This document shows positions 60,804 through 64,000 of a DNA stretch of 64,000 bases, piece by piece (positions within the stretch are counted from its first letter, which is position 1; every line of letters begins with the position of its first letter). Both the position numbers and the translations under genes were made by a program. The stretch comes from an uncultured Lachnospiraceae bacterium (GTDB taxonomy: Bacteria; Bacillota; Clostridia; Lachnospirales; Lachnospiraceae): positions 62,001 to 126,000 of the forward strand of contig CAMWTP010000004.1 of assembly GCA_947177165.1 (NCBI GenBank), given 5' to 3'. The notes under the pieces are model-generated. The model saw only the letters and a program-made list of their open reading frames with translations, was not told the DNA's origin and did not search any database.

Positions 60804-63236
60804 TCAAATCTTATCCTCCAGCAGATCGGTCTCTGTCACTTTGCCGTCAGCAGAGATCCGGACCGTCTTGATTTCGAATGCGCCAAAGGTGAGCTTTACC
60901 TTATCCTCCAGTCCAAATACAGTGAGCGCCGTATCACAGCTTTTTCCCACAGTCTCTACCAGACGCAGCACCATATCCCCGCTGCCGTCTTCCGCTTCTT
61001 TTAACACAGCTGCCAAAACGTTTTGTGCCTCCACGGAGAGGAAGGACGCACGCATGGGAAGCTCGCCCTGGTGGTAGGTTTCAAACAGGGCTGCCGGCTT
61101 TTCGTTCAGCATGCGGCTGCGCTCTACCGTCTTTGCTGTCTCCCAGCTCCCGTCATGAGGGTACATGCCCCACTGAAAACGCTGCACTCCCTGGTCCATA
61201 TATACATACTCTAAATTATCATCCGGCACGTATGGCTCGTGATTGCAATAGATGGGACTGCGCAGCACAGTGAGGGAAATTTCCCTATGCTTTGCGGAGA
61301 AGCTGGACTTGCCGTCATTGAGCAGCGACAATCCCTGCTCAAGTGTATCAAGTCCGGGATTTGCTCCCTCCACATCCACAAAATTCTGCATCGGATACTC
61401 TTCTCCGTCAGGCTCTCTCTGGGAAACCCCATAGGGAATCTCACTGGTGGTGCGCATGTAGTTTAGATTCATCGGAAACTGCAGCTTTAACATTGAAAAT
61501 CTCTCATGCCAGTCTACCATGGTCTTTACCCGGACAAAATCCAGTTCCCGGTAAATATTATAATCCTGAACAATACGGGAACTGCCGTAGGTACTGGTGA
61601 CACGGATCACACATTTTACGGGGCCTTTTTCCACACATTTGACACTGGATGCCGTAAACTGTCCCGCCTTCGTGTCGAAGATGCGCACCGCATGAGCCCA
61701 GGTATCGTTTTGATCTTCGATCACCACCGGCACTGCCGCAGGTTCCCTGAAATACTCTGTCCCATCATTTTTCTTCCTGAATGAAGTGATATAACCGGTC
61801 GCTTCGTCAAAGGTGATGGAAAACCAGTCGTTCTCCGCATAGGTATCTGTACAGGTTACATCCGCAAAGGACTCAGACTGACCGCGGATTGCCAGACGAA
61901 AGGTTGCATACCCCATAGAAGGCAGATCCGCAACAAAACAAAGGCGTGTCCTGCCATTGCTGGAAGATGCGGACTGTGTCTTCTGCAAGGGAATCTGCCT
62001 GTCGTTTTCATCCAGCAAAACCATACCTTCCTTTAACTCCGGACACTCCATCTCCACCTCAAATCTGCCGGAAAAGGCATTGGGGTTCACTACCACGATC
62101 GGTCTCATCCCCTCTTCCGCAGGAATATCAATGTGCCAGGAGATCGCCTGTACTGCGGCATTTAACCCCTTAGCGGCAATATCCAGGGCTGCGCCGTAGC
62201 TTTCCCGGGCATCATCATAAGCGGGCTCAATGGATGTGCCTGCCATGATGTCGTGGAACTGGTTAAACAGCACATTTTTCCAGGCCTGTGTATATCGGGC
62301 AGCCGGGTAGCTTCCGATGGACATGTGCTTTGCCATCACAGAAACCTTTTCCGCCATGATCAGACGGTTTTCTGCCAGACGGTTCCAGCGCTTCACACCA
62401 GAATGTACGCTGTAGCAGCCGCTTGCGTGGTGCAGCAGGTCTCCTGTCACAACCGGAAGCTCCTCACCGCGCTTTTTCACAGCTTCGAAGTACGCATCAG
62501 GATGGGAGAATTTTAACTCGGGCAGATCCTCCCGTTTGTTCAGATCCCGTATGGAATCCAGATTTCTCCTGGTGGGACCGCCGCCATGATTGCCCACGCC
62601 GTAAAAGCACATGGCAATGCCATCGCTTTGCTTGATCTTTACGGCACAGCGGCGGATATGCTCTTCGATTTCTTCCGGCCAGGTGCAGTATTCATAAGGA
62701 ATCCGAAAAGCCGTCACCTCAGATCCGTCCTTGGAGATCCAGCGGAAAGTTTCCCCTTCCAGCCCCTTTTCATGACAGCCCGGACGCATGAACACATAAT
62801 TGTCCATGCCTGATTTTTTCAGAATCTGGGGCAGCATCCCATGATGGCCGAAGCTGTCAACGTTATACCCTGTATGAGCGGTTACACCGAATTTTTCCCG
62901 GAAATAACGCTGGGCATACAGCCCCTGACGGACAAAGGATTCTCCGCCGGGTACGTTGCAGTCAGGCTGGACCCACCAGCCGCCCACGATGATCCATCTG
63001 CCTTCCCTGACTCTTTCACGGATCTCCTCAAACATGGAGGGCTCATTTTCTTCCACCCACTCATAGCCGGCCGCTGTACTGCTGGTGAAGAAGAAGTCAT
63101 CATACTCCTCCATACGATCCAGCGCGGAACGGAAAGTCGCCTTGATCTCCTGAAACCCTTCCTGCCATTGCCACTGCCACACCAGATCCAGATGTGCGTT
63201 TCCGATCATATATAATGTTTTATCCTTTTCTCTCAT
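60804..63236 (-). CDS. GH38 alpha-mannosidase
   Basis: 810 residues. GNAHLDLVWQWQWQEG (His15, Asp17) binds zinc, and the nucleophile Asp127 lies in HTGYNVDSFGHHG. HASGCYSVHSGVKRWNR and QFHDIMAGTSIEPAYDD are also typical of the family. A beta-sandwich C-terminal half contains LQFPMNLNYMRTTSEIPYG. It has no signal peptide, so it acts on imported mannosides. It starts four bases downstream of another GH38-type gene that enters from the right edge, and heads the part of the operon in this window. Confidence 0.93.
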   Translation of the reverse strand: MREKDKTLYMIGNAHLDLVWQWQWQEGFQEIKATFRSALDRMEEYDDFFFTSSTAAGYEWVEENEPSMFEEIRERVREGRWIIVGGWWVQPDCNVPGGESFVRQGLYAQRYFREKFGVTAHTGYNVDSFGHHGMLPQILKKSGMDNYVFMRPGCHEKGLEGETFRWISKDGSEVTAFRIPYEYCTWPEEIEEHIRRCAVKIKQSDGIAMCFYGVGNHGGGPTRRNLDSIRDLNKREDLPELKFSHPDAYFEAVKKRGEELPVVTGDLLHHASGCYSVHSGVKRWNRLAENRLIMAEKVSVMAKHMSIGSYPAARYTQAWKNVLFNQFHDIMAGTSIEPAYDDARESYGAALDIAAKGLNAAVQAISWHIDIPAEEGMRPIVVVNPNAFSGRFEVEMECPELKEGMVLLDENDRQIPLQKTQSASSSNGRTRLCFVADLPSMGYATFRLAIRGQSESFADVTCTDTYAENDWFSITFDEATGYITSFRKKNDGTEYFREPAAVPVVIEDQNDTWAHAVRIFDTKAGQFTASSVKCVEKGPVKCVIRVTSTYGSSRIVQDYNIYRELDFVRVKTMVDWHERFSMLKLQFPMNLNYMRTTSEIPYGVSQREPDGEEYPMQNFVDVEGANPGLDTLEQGLSLLNDGKSSFSAKHREISLTVLRSPIYCNHEPYVPDDNLEYVYMDQGVQRFQWGMYPHDGSWETAKTVERSRMLNEKPAALFETYHQGELPMRASFLSVEAQNVLAAVLKEAEDGSGDMVLRLVETVGKSCDTALTVFGLEDKVKLTFGAFEIKTVRISADGKVTETDLLEDKI

Positions 63237-63240
63237 TCTC

Positions 63241-64000
63241 CTAATCCTTCCATTCCAATAAATTCACGATCTCTGCACGTTCCCCTCCCTGAATGATCTT
63301 CAGTGTCAGAATCTCATACTTTCCGATCGCAACCGGGTAGCTGTATTGCCCTACCCTCACCTGACACGCTGTTGCTATTCCTTCACACTCCAGCAGACGC
63401 ACGATCACAGCCTCGTCATCCTCACACTTCTTCATCAGTACGAGTCTGACATTCTCCTGATCCACACCGGCAAAACTGCGGTTCTCCGCCTTCTGTATCC
63501 CCCTGTGGGCGCTGTCCGCCAGGTAAAAACAGGAGCCGTGGAGCTTCTCTGCCATGCGGTACATTTCCGCTTTGGAAAGCCTTCTCTGATGCGGCCTTAA
63601 CACCAGGAAGAAGGTTGTCTCTCCCTGATCCATGTACTGATAGCTTTCGACCTCATTCTCCCAGTCCGGATCGCAGCTGCCCTGAGCATAGATGGCGCTG
63701 CGGCAGAGCGTCAGCTGCAGTGCTCCGTTGTCCATGTTAAAGGCATATTTGCCGTCGTTTGCAATATATAAGCCTGCCCCCTCCTCATCCGTCACATCCA
63801 CGAAGCGCTGCATGAAATATTCTGCACTGTCATCTGCCGAGATCTCTCTTTTACAGATGCCATAAGCCGTCTCCGCTTCGGTATATCTGTGTGATGTACC
63901 CAGCGGATAAGCAGCTTTTAACAGTGTCCATCTGTGGTTATAGTTCAGGCGGTTTTCCACCCGCAGCTCCCTCTCCTTCGCCCCAAGCGAGTACAGCTGC
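63241..64000 (-). CDS. C-terminal part of a second GH38-type protein (partial, runs off right edge)
   Basis: The frame is open to base 64000 and reads YSLGAKERELRVENRLNYNH, then TLLKAAYPLGTS and FMQRFVDVTDEEGAG. This parallels the C-terminal beta-sandwich of the adjacent GH38 enzyme (NLNYMRTTSEIPYG ... MQNFVDVEG). The GTG at 63960 is not a plausible start because homology extends upstream of it. The catalytic domain, if present, is outside the window. It precedes the complete GH38 gene by four bases, so the operon has two alpha-mannosidase-like genes in tandem. Confidence 0.75.
   Translation of the reverse strand, partial: QLYSLGAKERELRVENRLNYNHRWTLLKAAYPLGTSHRYTEAETAYGICKREISADDSAEYFMQRFVDVTDEEGAGLYIANDGKYAFNMDNGALQLTLCRSAIYAQGSCDPDWENEVESYQYMDQGETTFFLVLRPHQRRLSKAEMYRMAEKLHGSCFYLADSAHRGIQKAENRSFAGVDQENVRLVLMKKCEDDEAVIVRLLECEGIATACQVRVGQYSYPVAIGKYEILTLKIIQGGERAEIVNLLEWKD

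Noticed and set aside
63241..63960. A complete gene starting at GTG 63960
   Set aside because: The frame and the GH38-like similarity continue to the window edge, so the true start is outside.
1..64000. CRISPR arrays, tRNA, rRNA, tmRNA or intact insertion sequences
   Set aside because: No regularly spaced direct repeats, no cloverleaf or rRNA signatures and no transposase frames were found by eye.

Overview
The window looks like a chromosomal segment from an anaerobic, spore-forming Clostridia, most likely a gut Lachnospiraceae. The evidence is SpoVT and SpoVG homologues, a GlgC/GlgD pair, a cell-attached type I pullulanase, an extended ribose-phosphate pyrophosphokinase, a large Gram-positive-type SRP RNA and many glycoside hydrolases. 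The order spoVT ... mfd, pth ... spoVG ... prs resembles the block near the replication origin in Bacillus, so the segment may lie close to oriC. I see no rRNA, tRNA, CRISPR array, intact transposase or prophage.

Layout. Positions 1-2853: two 2-hydroxyacyl-CoA dehydratase-family proteins behind a CooC/NifH-like ATPase, an unusual ATPase partner for this family. Positions 2926-4635: a compact AT-rich three-gene module (unknown protein, SecB-like chaperone, PD-(D/E)XK nuclease-like protein) that resembles a toxin-antitoxin-chaperone or defence cassette. Its upstream flank (4819-5289) is a nested pair of MITE-like inverted-repeat elements. Positions 5298-9682: an ECF sigma factor, its membrane anti-sigma-like partner and a lipoprotein with Ca-binding-like motifs. 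Positions 10021-14467: a signalling operon of a macrodomain/PARG-like protein, a soluble hybrid histidine kinase and an HD-GYP protein. Positions 14503-27491: two rRNA methyltransferases, a phosphotransferase, a Nudix protein, pullulanase, a DUF3048 lipoprotein, the SRP RNA, MgtE and SpoVT. Positions 27539-31571: a HAD phosphatase, a BrxD/DUF2791-like ATPase with a DUF4391 protein (a possible defence remnant), and an iron-sulfur aldo/keto reductase. Positions 31711-45811: Mfd, Pth, SpoVG, GlgC/GlgD, MurC, DnaD-like and DnaC-like replication proteins, Prs and GalE. A dense DnaA-box cluster sits between murC and dnaD, and a smaller one lies upstream of galE. Positions 46065-51338: a heparinase-like protein, a Cu/Zn SOD, a cytidylate kinase-like protein and hypotheticals.

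Positions 51509-64000 form one long minus-strand catabolic operon that continues past the right edge. It encodes a GH38 alpha-mannosidase, a second GH38-type C-terminal region, a racemase-fold enzyme lacking its second cysteine, an FGGY kinase, a class II aldolase, a four-carbon acid sugar kinase, an SIS isomerase, a class II aldolase/decarboxylase, a GH3 glycosidase and a GH13_18 sugar phosphorylase. Together these suggest intracellular breakdown of a short mannose-containing glycoside whose other moiety is a sugar acid or unusual sugar. No transporter or regulator for it is inside the window.

All assignments come from reading motifs and recalled family features. No database search was run.
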